This document shows, in pieces, positions 1 to 11,783 of a stretch of DNA of 64,000 bases (the stretch's first letter is position 1; every line of letters begins with the position of its first letter). The translations under genes and the position numbers were made by a program. The notes under the pieces were generated by a model. That model saw nothing but the letters and a program-made list of their open reading frames with translations, was not told where the DNA came from and searched no databases. Source of the stretch: Tubiluchus corallicola (taxonomy: Eukaryota; Priapulida; Priapulimorpha; Priapulimorphida; Tubiluchidae); the NCBI GenBank assembly GCA_030141605.1, contig JAQGDQ010000146.1, positions 131,933 through 195,932 on the forward strand. Reading direction: 5' to 3'.

Positions 1-73
<73 letters not shown>

Positions 74-150
74 CAGTAGTAGTAGTGGTAGTAGTGGTAG
101 TAGTGGTAGTAGTGGTAGTAGTAGTAGTAGTAGTAGTGGTAGTAGTAGTG

Positions 151-227
<77 letters not shown>

Positions 228-503
228 TGTTGTAGTAGTTGTAGTAGTAGTGGTAGTGGTAGTGGTAGTGGTAGTGGTAGCGGCAGCGGTAGCGGCAGCG
301 GTAGCGGCAGCGGTAGCGGCAGCGGCAGCGGCAGCGGCAGCGGCAGCGGTAGCGGTAGCAGTAGCAGTAGCAGTAGCAGTAGCAGTAGCAGTAGCAGTAG
401 CAGTAGCAGTAGCAGTAGCAGTAGCAGTAGCAGTAGCAGTAGCAGTAATAGTAATAGTAATAGTAATAGTAATAGTAATAGTAATAGTAATAGTAATAGT
501 AAT
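1..503. repeat. TAG/GTA trinucleotide and derived hexanucleotide microsatellite
   Basis: An uninterrupted array runs from the left edge. It is GTA repeats first, then GTAGTG, GGCAGC, GTAGCA and finally GTAATA variants. Each block is locally homogeneous, as expected of slippage followed by local spread of variants. The open reading frame of Val and Ala runs across it is an artefact. The array continues beyond the left edge. Confidence 0.97.
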
Positions 504-859
504 GATAAATTTATTTAAGCATCATAAACTTAATACAGCAGTTAAGATGTTTTGCCTATTATACAAATAAATATGCGCAGAGGTGATGAAATGCCTATGC
601 ACAGACCAGCAAAGTGTGGAGTTAACCCTTTTATACGGAAGTAGTATATCTTGGATATATTCTCGTGTCGTGAAATGATGAGCCGTCAAAAGTTAAATAC
701 GTTCCTAATTGGCTATGCAATGCACGTAGCTATAATGTATAAACTATTCTAAGGTCACAGAACTAGTTTAGCGACCGTAATCGTAGTTGATTTATTTAGA
801 GGTTCATGTATAACCAGAGGAAACAGAGCAACTTGTCTTCACAAACAAAAACAAAAATC
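504..859. other. No feature recognised
   Basis: AT-rich unique-looking DNA between the microsatellite and the LINE fragment. I see no exon, RNA gene or repeat in it. Confidence 0.5.
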
Positions 860-1500
860 CCTAGTAATGTTATAGTTAAAGTGCCAGCAAACAAAGTAAA
901 AGGCACTAAGTTCTTAGGAATCACTACAGATGAACACTTAACTTGACAGAAATATTTGAAATTTATGAAAAGTAGGCTAAAATCTCCAAAACCTTAGGTA
1001 TTATGTACAGCGTTAGATACATATTGCCTAAATCAGTACTCATACTATTATGTAATTCTCTTTTTACCATACCTTAATAACTCGAATATAGTTTGGGATA
1101 GCACATATACTAGTGACTGAAAAAAATTCAGGTAATTCGGAAAAATAGTGAAGGTTACAGGGACCACGTGACCAATATTTAGCACCCTAAATTTTGTAAA
1201 CATTTATGACATTAACAAGTTAGAAACCGCGATTTTCATGTATAAGTTCACTCTTAAGCTATTGCCACTCTTATTTATTGATTATTTTTGTTTGAATGCT
1301 GAAATACACGCTATAGACTTTTACTATCACTATATAAAGTGCAAAACAAACGCAGGCGTAAGACAATTTTCAATCAAGTATAATGGCCCTTACATATAGA
1401 ATTCAGTTGGTCCTGCTATAAAGAAATTCCAACTCACTGCCCAGCTTTAGAAAATTATACAAATCACACTTATTTCAGTTATTTGACGCAAATAACTGCT
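860..1500 (+). mobile_element. Decayed non-LTR retrotransposon (LINE) fragment, end of reverse transcriptase ORF
   Basis: Conceptual translation with frame changes gives the stretch that follows the reverse transcriptase palm in LINE ORF2: a KFLGITTDEHLT-like block (usual form LGV-x-D-x-L-x-W), then a piece with LPKSVLILLYNSLFYPYL-like spacing, then a YNGPYIWNS-LP-like block. Several stops and frameshifts are present, so it is dead. The family (Jockey/CR1-like) is inferred only from motif order. Confidence 0.7.
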
Positions 1501-2200
1501 CACTCCATGACTTTTTTGTTTTCCATTTTCAACAACTGGCACTCTTGGGTAATAATAATTCGAGTCTGTACAGTAATGCCTGTACAGGGCACACTTCTAT
1601 AAGATCTAATCAAGTGCTGCCTCTTCCAGAATTGCTTAGTAAATGTGTTAAAACATTTATCATTTCTTTTTACCGTGTATCAGTTTATATTGTAATTATA
1701 AAATATTACTAACACCTATTATAACTCTTTCTAACCGTCAGTCGCAGGTTACTAGTGAATATTTTCACTACTGATAATAAACGTATTACTGTAATAAACT
1801 TGCTTCATAGGTCTCTAGCTCTGTGTAATTTTGTAATCTCAACTTTGAATAAGTCAGAAATTTGATTCCATATGCTTTCTGGGGTAAATGCCTACGTTTA
1901 TTTTGCTGAATAATTTCATTGAAATTGAAAAAATTAAACTGAATTCACTTATTTATTCATTTGTTTGTTGATTAGAAAAATTGTTTTAACTCAATGAAAA
2001 GTAAAAAAAATTAATCACACAAAGAAATTTTTACATATTCAGCAAGATTATGCATGCGGGACAGAAACTTGTCCTCTCCCTTGTGCATTTTACGCCACAA
2101 AATTCAGCAAAGTAGCCGTGATAACATCCCCGACGAATACTCCGTAGTAAAGATCTCTTGGTCACCAGGTACCCTCTATGCCATTTGTACATGTATGTAC
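1501..2200. other. No feature recognised
   Basis: AT-rich DNA between the LINE fragment and the 35-bp minisatellite. No coding signal or repeat unit was seen. Some of it may be LINE 3' untranslated sequence. Confidence 0.4.
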
Positions 2201-2660
2201 CAAGGTGTGATAAAACCGACGTCCTGGATCACTTGCAAGGTGTGATAAAACCGACGTCCTAGATCACTTGCACTGTGTGATAAAACCGATGTCCTGGATC
2301 ACTTGCAAGGTGTGATAAAACCGACGTCCTGAATCACCTGCAAGGTGCGATAAAACCGACGTCCTGGATCACTTGCAAGGTGTGATAAAACCGATGTCCT
2401 GGATCACTTGCAAAGTGTGATAAAACCGACGTCCTGGATCACCTGCAAGGTGTGATAAAACCGACGTCCTGGATCACTTGTAAGGTGTGATAAAACCGAT
2501 GTCCTGGATCACTTGCAAGGTGTGATAAAACCGACGTCCTGGATCACTTGCAAGGTGTGATAAAACCGATGTCCTGGATCACTTGCAAGGTGTGATAAAA
2601 CCGATGTCCTGGATCACCTGCAAGGTGTGATAAAACCGACGTCCTGGATCACTTGCAAAG
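2201..2660. repeat. 35-bp minisatellite, 13 copies
   Basis: The unit contains GTGTGATAAAACCGACGTCC followed by TGGATCACTTGCAAG. It recurs every 35 bases (for example from 2201, 2236 and onward) with few differences. The commonest variant is GACGTCC versus GATGTCC. No dyad or spacer structure is present, so it is a simple tandem array. Confidence 0.97.
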
Positions 2661-4960
2661 TTCTACCCTTTGTTTCTTGGTCGTTTTACTCCAATGCGAG
2701 GTAGCGAATTTGGCACATTAAAAATTGCCCTGCATTTAATCTATATAATTGCACATATATTATTTTGTAGGTTTGTATATAAATAATTCGCACGCACACG
2801 CATGCACACAACAAGTAATTGCATATGGTGCTTCATATATAAATAATCATTACAGTAGTAGAGATGAGCAGGACTGAACTGCCAGCTTAGGGCGTCATAA
2901 CGTCTTGATACACCCATGCACACACACTCACATACATCTATGATGTATGCATTATTACATACAGACATTCTACGAAGTTGAGCCTATATATTTAACTGTA
3001 TAAAATGATTGCCCTTGGCACCTAGGCCTGTATAAAATCAATTAATTTAAGCCCATTAATAAATAATATTCATCAAGACTTGTCAGTGCAATTAGCCACA
3101 GGTGTTTTATTAGTACGCGTATACAAGTACATTTTTTACACGTAAACAAACTGTATTTAATGAAGACTTATTTTGACGTAAGCCTAACTGAATCTTAAAA
3201 AAATTAGGCTAAATATAAGTGACGTCTACACATGATATATAAGGTGTTATGACCCGCGTGCAGATTCTAATTTATGCACCAGGTTGGCTTCTCACCTGAA
3301 TTCCGTAACTTGATTTTGACCTAGTTAGTTGGTTGTTATAGAGGTGGAAGTAATGTCGGCTGCTTAGGATGACAGCTCCGATGTTTCGTTTTGTTATTTT
3401 TTGTTCACTGATAATAAAAAAGAGGAGTAATGTCGTAAATGCATCTCCGTTTGTTCAACGTGATTTTATAACCAACTCCAACTCATAACAAAGGCCAATG
3501 TATGATTATATGCTTTTTAAACATCTTTTAACTTGGAATTAACATAACATGCAGATGCTTAGATTAAGTTTTGTTCTGGAAAAAATATTTGCTCTTCTGA
3601 AAAAATTGATTTTTTCCTATGAAAGGTATTACACATGAAAGTCAAGCCTAATATTTCTTCAATTTATATTTCCTGATAAGAACATAATAAAAATAGGAAT
3701 GTTTTTTAGAAAAAATATTTCTCCAGAAATAGAATACTACATGAGCTAGGTATTTGCAAACTTTCTTTGAGATCAACTTTCTTAACTTCTTTTGTAAATA
3801 AGCCTATTAATTTTTATGAGATATGATTATAATAATTTTTATTTTAACTACTAATTATTCTTAATGCCTTATGCTTGCTTTAAATAATATTCAAAATATA
3901 ACAGCTGCTATAAATCGCCAAAGACAGATGTAGGCCTTGCAGTCTTTGCTTAGTGTACAAAATATTTAACTTGTAACAAAAGTTACAAAACTGTGTTATA
4001 ATTAGCATTTTGTTATAATTACCTGGCTGCATCCTTAGGAAATTTAAAAAGAAATTTTTATTTGTGTTTTTGCAACTCACTGCTGAGCAATTTATGAGCG
4101 CCTGTTGACCGGCCTGGCTTTGGTGGTCTCATCAATTAATCTGCTATACAGTATACACCGGTGTGCGAACAGCTTGCGCTATAGCGTACCTGACAACAAC
4201 AATCCATACTGCTGTGCCGCTAGGGCGACACTAACTGCGCGAACTGCTACACAGTAAACTTTCCTTACTTTCTGTGGTCCATATTCTTTGGTGTTATGTA
4301 GTTTATTGACTGAGCTTTTAAACTGTTGTTTTGCTGATCGTGAATAGAAACAGAGAAACAAACTTTATTATTATTTGGCTCGGCTGCTAGTTAGTGTGAA
4401 TACAATAGTACCTTACAAAGCATTATAAAAAAGAAAAATTTAGCTGTGATGTACGTAATTCACTTTAAATAATTTAAGGGCACCACCATACAGGCGTATG
4501 TGGCTGGGTGTCAGGGTTGCCCTCCCAGGAAAAATTAATTGAACTTTTTCAGGGCAAAAGCTGGTTATTTTCAGAGCAAATGATTCTGTAATAAAATTTC
4601 AAAATTTAAGATTTCAATAATCAAAAACTGATTACATTCTGCACCACCTCTTTTAGTGGGAGCAATTAAAGTACTTCTTGTACGACGAATTGTTTTTAAC
4701 TTTTAATAATTTCAAACAGTATTTGCTATCAAATTTAACTCCCTAAACTATATAAGTCCTTTATATATTGTTAAATACATACTCATCAATGTACTGCCAA
4801 GGTTATATGCCTAACCTCGAATGCCCCTAATTTTGACAAATAAAACTAACAGAAGTTCTAAACAATTTATTTGTGTCTGTTCCTCGGAACTTCAGATTAC
4901 CATCAGTTATACAGCTAGTCCCTTTTATTTTAATGGAAATTCAACACACTCTTAGCTTCA
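2661..4960. other. Long AT-rich intergenic stretch, nothing identified
   Basis: I looked for exons, transposase or reverse transcriptase motifs and tandem units on both strands and found none. The short ORFs here have no recognisable motif and biased AT-rich composition. Confidence 0.5.
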
Positions 4961-5535
4961 CATCAAGGAGGAGTATGGGAACGTATGATACGTTCGGTAC
5001 GCAAAGTGATGTCTTCCATTGCAAATCTGCAAACAGTAGATGACGACAGTCTTATAACTCTGTTTCGTCAAGTAGAAGCCATCATAACTGGTCGGCCGCT
5101 TAGTGTTGTGTCTGATGATCCACGAGACCTACAGCCTCTTACACCCAATCGCATTCTTCTTCTAAGAGGTGGTCCAACATTGCCCTTTGATAAATTTTCT
5201 GAGACCGATTTGTACAAAAAACGTTTAGGCAAGTTCACTATTTGTCGGACATCTTCTGGAAGTGTTGGGTATCCGAATACTTGCCATTGCTTCAAAGCCG
5301 TCAGAAATGGCACCATAGGTCTCAAAATTTGAAGATTGGGGATATTGTTATTGTTGCAGATCAGAATTTACCAAGAGGACATTAGAAACTGGCACGAATA
5401 GAAAGTGTATTCCCTGGCAAGGATGGCTTAGTCAGATCCGTAAAGGTTCGGATGGGTAACTCTGTCTTGCGTAGACCAATTCACAAAATTGCTTTACTTG
5501 AACGTATCGACGAAAATGTTAACCTAATTGATTAA
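4961..5535 (+). mobile_element. BEL/Pao LTR retrotransposon remnant, integrase C-terminal part
   Basis: The reading begins at 4961 with HQGGVWERMIRSVR. It continues through VEAIITGRPLS, a DPRDLQPLTPNRILL block and an LPFDKF block, which is the usual order at the end of the BEL/Pao integrase and following domain. A frameshift near 5225-5235 breaks it. Afterwards, other frames still show the GDIVIV-like, DQNLPRG-like, VFPGKDG-like and final RPIHKIALLE-like segments. Catalytic DDE residues and everything upstream are missing. It is a 5'-truncated, inactive copy. An LTR may lie downstream but I could not delimit one. Confidence 0.85.
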
Positions 5536-6700
5536 ATGTTCGTAAATTGCCCATTTGTAGCGGGTGCATAGGCCCTTTTTTGGTTTTAATTTAGTTCTCA
5601 ATTACTGCCATGGTGCTGCCACCTGTTTGTTTATTTAGTAGGCTTTTTACCTTTTACAATAGTCACTCTTTTAAAATTGAAGCACCTAATATCCTTGAAT
5701 ACATTAGCATTTTGGCCTTTCATGAGCTATAGCTGTAGTAGTTGTATGACATTTTACCTGTCTCTTGGTTCTCTCCGCCATTGCTTTATTTTTCTGACTG
5801 TGATGAGCATTATGACTGTAAATTTCTTACAAATTTATCGTTGTGACATTGTTGTTCTTAAGGCAACTTGGAGTTCTCATTCCTGTCTTTGTAACTGTTA
5901 AAGGCTCTAACAACGTAAGTTATTATTAATTAGTTTCAATATAGTTTACATAATTTTTATATCAGTTCTTAGTTATAGCAATACATTTAATCATGCTACT
6001 AATTTTCTTCTACTTAATGCAAATTAAACTAAATGTTAATAATTGTATCTCAGAATAAAGAAACTTTTGGTCAACACGTTAAACTGGTGTTTTGTATCCA
6101 TTTCATCTACTACGAATGCTTTGATTATTTTTTAAAACTTTTCAAATTTTTTCAAAGTTAACTAAAATTGTTTCAAACGACTTACTGTTAAAATTGCTGC
6201 TTCCAAAGGTCATGGAAAGATTTTAAATTTACAAATTTAATACAGCGTTATTTATAATGCGAGCTCTGTATGCTATAATAAAGCAGTATGTAGTCTAGGC
6301 ACATTTTCATAAAAGTTGAACGCTGGAGACGTTTTTTCTAAAAGTCTCATGTAGGCGGTATAGAATTTTAAAACGAATTTTTTTAGTTTTATATAAGAGA
6401 AGTGCTTTCTTGTGCTTTAAAGAAAAGAAACGTACTAAAATTTCCTTTGCATAAGCCTACTGTTCTGCATGTATGTATTTCTTTCATATTATTTAGTTTC
6501 ACAATTCCGTACAAGCATTACCTTCAAAATTATACAGGAAAAAGAAAAAATTTTAATTGCAATGACACTGATGCTGAGTGATTTTTGACGGACCAAGAAT
6601 TACCTGTATTTTTCCTTCAAAGAGCAAATGAGCAGCTATTTTGAAGTTTTAAAAACATCTATACAATATATGGATTACGGATTATGACAGCTCAGTTTCT
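5536..6700. other. Downstream of the BEL/Pao remnant; includes a short dispersed repeat near 6230-6430
   Basis: Mostly AT-rich DNA without coding signal. The part around 6230-6430 shares several short blocks (CAGCGTTA, GCAGTATGTA, AAACGAATTTTT and TTCTTGTGCTTTAA, in that order) with 61830-61945, so it appears to be a second copy of a dispersed repeat. An AATAAA occurs near 6054. Confidence 0.45.
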
Positions 6701-6718
6701 TGTTTTTCAATGACTTCA

Positions 6719-6724
6719 TTTTAT
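6719..6724 (-). promoter_or_regulatory. Candidate polyadenylation signal for the SLC6 gene
   Basis: AATAAA on the minus strand (TTTATT on plus), about 100 bases beyond the SLC6 stop codon. Position and sequence fit, but other AT-rich hexamers are nearby. Confidence 0.45.
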
Positions 6725-6820
6725 TAGAAAAATCTTGACTTAATTACTGAATATTCTTAATCGACAAACACTAACATCTCTTAACACAATCGTCAGTTTT
6801 TAAAAATAGTAATAAAAAAA

Positions 6821-8689
6821 TCAAATTCGAGTTATTTGACTACTCCGATCAAGTCGCAACACGATGTTTTCTTTGCTCGTGACCCCCAAATCGATATGCA
6901 AGTTGTGGGTGTCTTCACTCGGTCCTGCAACTTCTGCGCATGCGCTGACATTTCGTTTCCATTTATCATCAAACGTTTCGTTCTTCGAAATGGTTTTCAA
7001 GAATCTCTCGCGGCGGCTCCCTTCTTCCTTTCTGCAGAAACTGACAATGATACAAAGTGCAACAATGGGAATTTGTACCAGCGAACTGCAGAATAATAAC
7101 CAACCAACAGTGGTGACCCAAGGTGGACGCTGGTCAGGTAAAGGGGGAAAATCGACCAGGGTCAGAATAAACATAATCACTGTTAACATCGGCGAAACTA
7201 CAATCCAGGTGATTTCCCAGTAAATTCCAGGACGATACCCCAACATAGCTACTATGTTTGCCCTAAATTTTTTGTAACCGTAGATCCATATAACTGCCAC
7301 TATCTCAAAGAAAGTAACCAGCAAAACTGGAAAATCAGCTCCATATTTATCCATAAGAGACCATACGTATGATCCACCACGCATGGTTGCCGGCAATGCT
7401 ATGATAAACAAACTAGTGCAAAATGCTAGTGTAAACACTAGTTTATGTCTCCTCAGTTCGGTGAACTGGTCGCTGATAGAGCTCAGCACACATTGCAACA
7501 TCCCGAATTCACTATCTACACCCAGGACGTACAGCATGAAGAAAAACAAAGTTGACCAAAACTGGGCAGTCGGTAACTGACCAATGGCTTCGGGGTAGGT
7601 AATGAATGTCAGTCCAGCGCCACCCTGAAAAACTTCGCCAAAATCGACGCCTACGTCGTACGCAAGGGCTCCAATCGCTGAGAAAACTACAAACCCAGCA
7701 ATTAAGCTAGTTAACGTATCAACACAACACACTATGAGGGCGTCCCTGTAGCAGTTATGGGAAAATTTATTATAACTTGCCAGGGTGATTAAACAACCCC
7801 AACCCACAGACAAAGAATATATAACGTGGGTTAAGGCATTACGCCACACATGCACGTGTTTTAAATGTGACCATTTTGGCACAATCAAATGTTTTATTCC
7901 TGTAGCAGCCCCCTCTAGCGTTACACCTCGAAGCATCAGTACAAGTAACACAATATAAGGAAACGTTGCAGTGAAATAAACAACCTTTCCAGACGTTCTA
8001 ATGCCTCTCATGAGACAGAAGAACAAGACGATCCAGGACAAGAGAAGATTCAAGGCAACGTCCCATTTGATGCCGCCCAAGTCGCTTATGCTGTACGTGT
8101 GAACAATTGTACGGTTCACTACAACGTTCAAACCAAGGACCTTGTTCTCCCAGAACTCTTCTGACGATGTCTTAACTCTAAATGTTCCGTTATAAAGATC
8201 TGACGAATTCCAGTACTCGATTAAGTTCTTGGCAATTTTGTAACCTCTTATGTAACAAGCGACCGTGTTCCACTCGTTGTCGCACGTGGTCCATGGAAGA
8301 ACCTTCTGCATGGACGCCCACATATAGTACAACACATAGGACAAAATGACGTTGTAATAAATTGTCACGGTGGTACATATTGTCACCACTGCGCAACCAA
8401 CGCCTTTGGCGAGGGGAACGCAGCTCCATATGGTCAAAGGCGCTTGTCCTGCATACTGACCAAATGCCAGTTCCATGTAATACACTGGTATCCCTACTAG
8501 GAAGAGCATAATGGTATAGGGCAAAAGAAACGCTCCGCCTCCGTTGTCGTAAGCCAAGTAAGGAAATCGCCAGATATTACCCAGGCCTACTGTGAGGCCA
8601 ATGCACGAAAGCAGAAACTCCCATTTAGAATCCCATGTGCCTCTATGACCAATGGAAGATCTCCTTTCATCCATATCAGTGCCCTCCAT
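6821..8689 (-). CDS. SLC6-family sodium- and chloride-dependent amino acid/neurotransmitter transporter, single coding exon
   Basis: A complete 622-residue protein for Na+/Cl- coupled uptake of a small amine or amino acid at the plasma membrane. The first helix has the family signature GLGNIWRFPY (residues 35-44) followed by NGGGAF. Loop EL2 has the conserved Cys136 and Cys145 and N-glycosylation sequons at Asn161, Asn167 and Asn192. Helix 6 carries SLSVGWG and ASYNKF, and helix 8 has LGVDSEF with Asp392-Ser393, the sodium-site region. Twelve membrane spans can be traced. Gly35 lies where monoamine carriers have Asp, so an amino acid substrate (glycine/GABA/neutral type) is more likely than a monoamine. 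Thr33 replaces the usual Ala beside it. An in-frame TAG two codons before the ATG fixes the start. A 5' noncoding exon is possible because ATTTAG just upstream could be an acceptor. The absence of introns in a full SLC6 gene suggests origin by retroposition or intron loss. Confidence 0.96.
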   Translation of the reverse strand: MEGTDMDERRSSIGHRGTWDSKWEFLLSCIGLTVGLGNIWRFPYLAYDNGGGAFLLPYTIMLFLVGIPVYYMELAFGQYAGQAPLTIWSCVPLAKGVGCAVVTICTTVTIYYNVILSYVLYYMWASMQKVLPWTTCDNEWNTVACYIRGYKIAKNLIEYWNSSDLYNGTFRVKTSSEEFWENKVLGLNVVVNRTIVHTYSISDLGGIKWDVALNLLLSWIVLFFCLMRGIRTSGKVVYFTATFPYIVLLVLMLRGVTLEGAATGIKHLIVPKWSHLKHVHVWRNALTHVIYSLSVGWGCLITLASYNKFSHNCYRDALIVCCVDTLTSLIAGFVVFSAIGALAYDVGVDFGEVFQGGAGLTFITYPEAIGQLPTAQFWSTLFFFMLYVLGVDSEFGMLQCVLSSISDQFTELRRHKLVFTLAFCTSLFIIALPATMRGGSYVWSLMDKYGADFPVLLVTFFEIVAVIWIYGYKKFRANIVAMLGYRPGIYWEITWIVVSPMLTVIMFILTLVDFPPLPDQRPPWVTTVGWLLFCSSLVQIPIVALCIIVSFCRKEEGSRRERFLKTISKNETFDDKWKRNVSACAEVAGPSEDTHNLHIDLGVTSKENIVLRLDRSSQITRI

Positions 8690-9160
8690 GTAGGCCTAAA
8701 TCACCAACTATTAACACATGATTCTATAGATCTATCATTATTTATGGACAATATTGTTTAAAAGGATTATAATTCAAATGCTTAAGTCAAAACAATGAAG
8801 TCCGTGACATCATTTTAGCAGAAAATTTGTTTCCATTATATTTTACAATATGTAATAAAACAATGTACCACGAGCCTGCTTTGGAATCTCTTTTACAAGA
8901 ACAATGTTCTTGTTTACAATGACTTTTGACTTTTGAAATTGGTGGTGCACTAGTAGTATGAAAGGGTAAAAAGTTCCAAGCATTAATACACGAGGAACAG
9001 AAAAGAAAAATTTTATTTCGGTGTCTCACGTTTTCATTTGCGGTTTTCAATTGAAGTACTGCCAACAATTAAAGCAAAACCGGACCCAGTGTTAAACTGT
9101 AGGTCAAAACTGCATATTCTTTTAAAGTATTAAAAGCAAACATACTATTTTTTATCAAAA
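8690..9160. other. Upstream of the SLC6 gene, no feature delimited
   Basis: It should contain the SLC6 promoter or 5' untranslated exon (minus strand). I see no clear TATA box or exon. Confidence 0.4.
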
Positions 9161-9162
9161 AT

Positions 9163-9530
9163 GACTTACGTGAAAGAATTATTAGCACACAAACGCAATT
9201 TCACGTGCGCGCCACTAGTTCTTCACTGTTACATGAATTTCGTCATTCGCTAGTTTGACTGACACTAGCGCCTGCCTTTCGGAAAGCGTTGCACAAAAAC
9301 TGGTGCTGTACCTCCTAATGCAGATGTGACGAACTGCACACGTTTGACAGCTTATTTGTGAGTACAGCGGTAAATTTGAAATTTGAATTTTTATCTTAAA
9401 AATTGCCGAATTTTAGTACAACACATTGAGTCTCTTACAGTAGTACTGTACTTCAATTTTCGCTTTCACAAACACGTGTAACACGTTCATGGAGTTGTTT
9501 TGATGTTGAAAATTATGTTAGTTTGTGATG
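9163..9530. repeat. Dispersed repeat Z, copy 1
   Basis: About 370 bases that align, with substitutions, to 14330-14700. Shared blocks include GTGAAAGAATTATTA, GCGCCACTAGTTCTTC, ATTTGAAATTTGAAT and TTTTAGTACAACACA in the same order and orientation. No coding capacity. Ends are not sharply defined. It is probably a non-autonomous transposon or part of one. Confidence 0.75.
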
Positions 9531-10012
9531 TCACCACCAATTGGGCTCGCCCGCTATTAATTAAGATTTTAATGTATTATTTAATTATCAGAAACGCTTT
9601 TGCAGTATTACCGGTGTCAAAATATATACATTTTACCGTTCTTTAAAATGGCGTAGCACATGAAAAATCAGCCCATCTTCGTTTAAACATGTGGTGCCAC
9701 CAACATTTAAAATTGTTTATCATTGTAATTTGACTCAAGTTTAATCCAGGTTGTTGACCTTGGTCTGGGCTGCTCAGTTACCTGTACCTGTTGGGCTTCC
9801 CAGGTGTATGGTAGTGAAGATTGCCAGTTAGTTTTACTAGCTAATTAGTTAAGCTCAGTGGGTGCATGTGACTTGGGCAGCTCTGCCAAGGCCAACCTGG
9901 TGCCTTTTTTCCTTCTGATTATTGCTGCTGAGTTGTCGCCATGTGTGTCTTCCTTTCATGTAAATAGTGTAAATAACAAATAAACTCTTTCACAGTTCAA
10001 TGCAGTTTTGTT
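9531..10012. other. Non-coding stretch with an AATAAA near its end, unassigned
   Basis: The part 9740-10005 is richer in G+C than its surroundings and ends with AAATAAACTC before a GACGAT-rich run. This could be an LTR or the 3' end of a retroelement, but I found no partner copy in the window. Confidence 0.3.
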
Positions 10013-10096
10013 ATTCTGACGATGACGATGATGATGACGATGTTAATGACGACGACGACGATGATGATGATGATTACAATGACGATGACGATGATA
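10013..10096. repeat. GAC/GAT trinucleotide-rich tract
   Basis: Imperfect GACGAT and GATGAT repeats, a simple low-complexity tract. Confidence 0.9.
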
Positions 10097-10787
10097 GTAA
10101 CCGAAACTTCGTGTGTGCTCTTGCGTGAACGTAGTGATAATAAACCAATGATTCTACCAATGAAAATCACAACGCTGAAAATAAAAACTGGATTTATTAC
10201 GGATTTATTACATACCATGTAATGAGGCGCGTTTTAAAATGAGAAAATAATAGATAAAAAGCTTATTATATTTAATAGTGGAAAGATATAATCAGTCAAT
10301 TATATCAGAAATCGTAAATTGCTAAACGTCAGACAATAAAATTTGTTTTTTTTAATTTGGAAGGTGTATCATGTAACAACTAAGTTCTTAAACATTTAAA
10401 ACTTTTCACTAATATTCCGGAAAATAATTTTACAGTTCAGGTGAGCCGAATATTTGTTGGTATGTTTTATAATAATTTTTTAATTTATGTAATAATGCAT
10501 ACTTTATAATGCTTTACAATATATTAACATCCGTGCCTTTCATTCTCTTGTTTCATTTATATTTTCTTAATTGATGATTTGTTGTTTGTGATATTAGTCA
10601 ATTATTTACACTTCATTTAAGTTTTAATTAGTTAAATAATAATTATTAATATTATCATTTAATTTGTTTTTAATCTCAGTTTATTGTATAATGACATAGT
10701 GTAGTTTATTTTTGTGATTTAACTTTTGTATTGAAACCAGCACTATAATGGAAATAAGACGACGTTTAGATGTATGCAAGGAATACA
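10097..10787. other. No feature recognised
   Basis: AT-rich DNA between two microsatellites. No exon, RNA gene or repeat family was identified. Confidence 0.5.
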
Positions 10788-10832
10788 CTCTCCTCTCCTC
10801 TCCTCTCCTCTCCTCTCCTCTCCTCTCCTCTC

Positions 10833-10882
<50 letters not shown>

Positions 10883-10902
10883 TCTCTTTCTCTTTCTCTT
10901 CT
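10788..10902. repeat. CTCTC pentanucleotide, CT dinucleotide and CTTT microsatellite
   Basis: Pyrimidine tract made of three homogeneous blocks in series: TCTCC units, then TC units, then TTTCTC units. The ORFs of Ser/Leu or Glu/Arg runs across it are artefacts. Confidence 0.97.
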
Positions 10903-11081
10903 CTTCTATTTCAAACAGTACTATACAGTACAGGACAGTAGTACAGTGCCCCAAAATATTCATTTAAACCATAAATCATTTAAAGCATTTATTACATTCT
11001 GCAGTATTACATTTATTACCTTGCAAATATCTTACTTAATATTACTCAGTTTTTTACTCGACTAGTGTTATTAATTTAAAG

Positions 11082-11300
11082 GAAAAGTCAAGCCTTTTAG
11101 AAGGTTCGGCTTATTTCAACGTTCGCGAAAAATGTTAGAACGATTTAGCAATAAAACTGCAGTAAGCGCCTCGTGTAACCAGTAAAATCACATTAAAGTC
11201 GCGATCACTTCATGCTTGGACGCTCCCATTTTCAATGTCCATTCTTCTTCCAGTGACGTCATTTGTTCTGAAGAAAAGTAGCGTGCTGTAAATCTTTGTC
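11082..11300. repeat. Dispersed repeat Y, copy 1
   Basis: Begins with TTTAAAGGAAAAGTCAAG and contains TAAAATCAC, GCGATCACTTCA, CGCTCCCATTTTC and AGTGACGTCAT. The same ordered blocks occur near 12545-12700, at 15222-15400 and inverted at 35520-35870. It has no coding potential and looks like a non-autonomous DNA transposon whose ends resemble TTAAAGGAAA. It lies downstream of the CRHBP stop codon. Confidence 0.7.
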
Positions 11301-11783
11301 AAAGCTATAACAAGTTTTTACAAAAAAAATGGATTGCTGATTTTGTAATGTTTTGGCGAGAACATTAGGTAAGCTGCAGAAATTTGAATTAGTTTAAGCA
11401 GCGCGCGCATACGGAAATCCACGACACGCTTACGAAAAGTCACAAAGTCTCCCAGTTACGTCACGATTTTCAAGTGAATAGCGGCAACCACAGCGCCTGA
11501 AAATTTTTATTCAGAGAAAATTATTTATTTTAAATTTATGCTTTATAGACAGTTCTTTGCAAATTTCTTTGATATATTTTTCTTTGTATAAGTGACAACA
11601 GTAAAATAAACCCAACATACTGAATGACTTGTTCTTTCCTTTAACTTTTGCAGAAAATTATTATTTTTCTATTAAAATGCTATTATTTTTCTAAAAACAC
11701 GGCGAAAAAACGACATTGCAAAAAGCACACCGCAACGCAACCTATTTTCAGCAGTAATTCATCATTTTCTACCGCTTGGTTCT

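Noticed and set aside
67-570. 167-residue ORF of Val and Ala runs
   Set aside because: It lies wholly in a trinucleotide array; long open frames are expected there by chance.
2201-2660. CRISPR-like array
   Set aside because: The 35-base units are head to tail without spacers, and the genome is eukaryotic. The same holds for the 27-, 57- and 72/77-base arrays.
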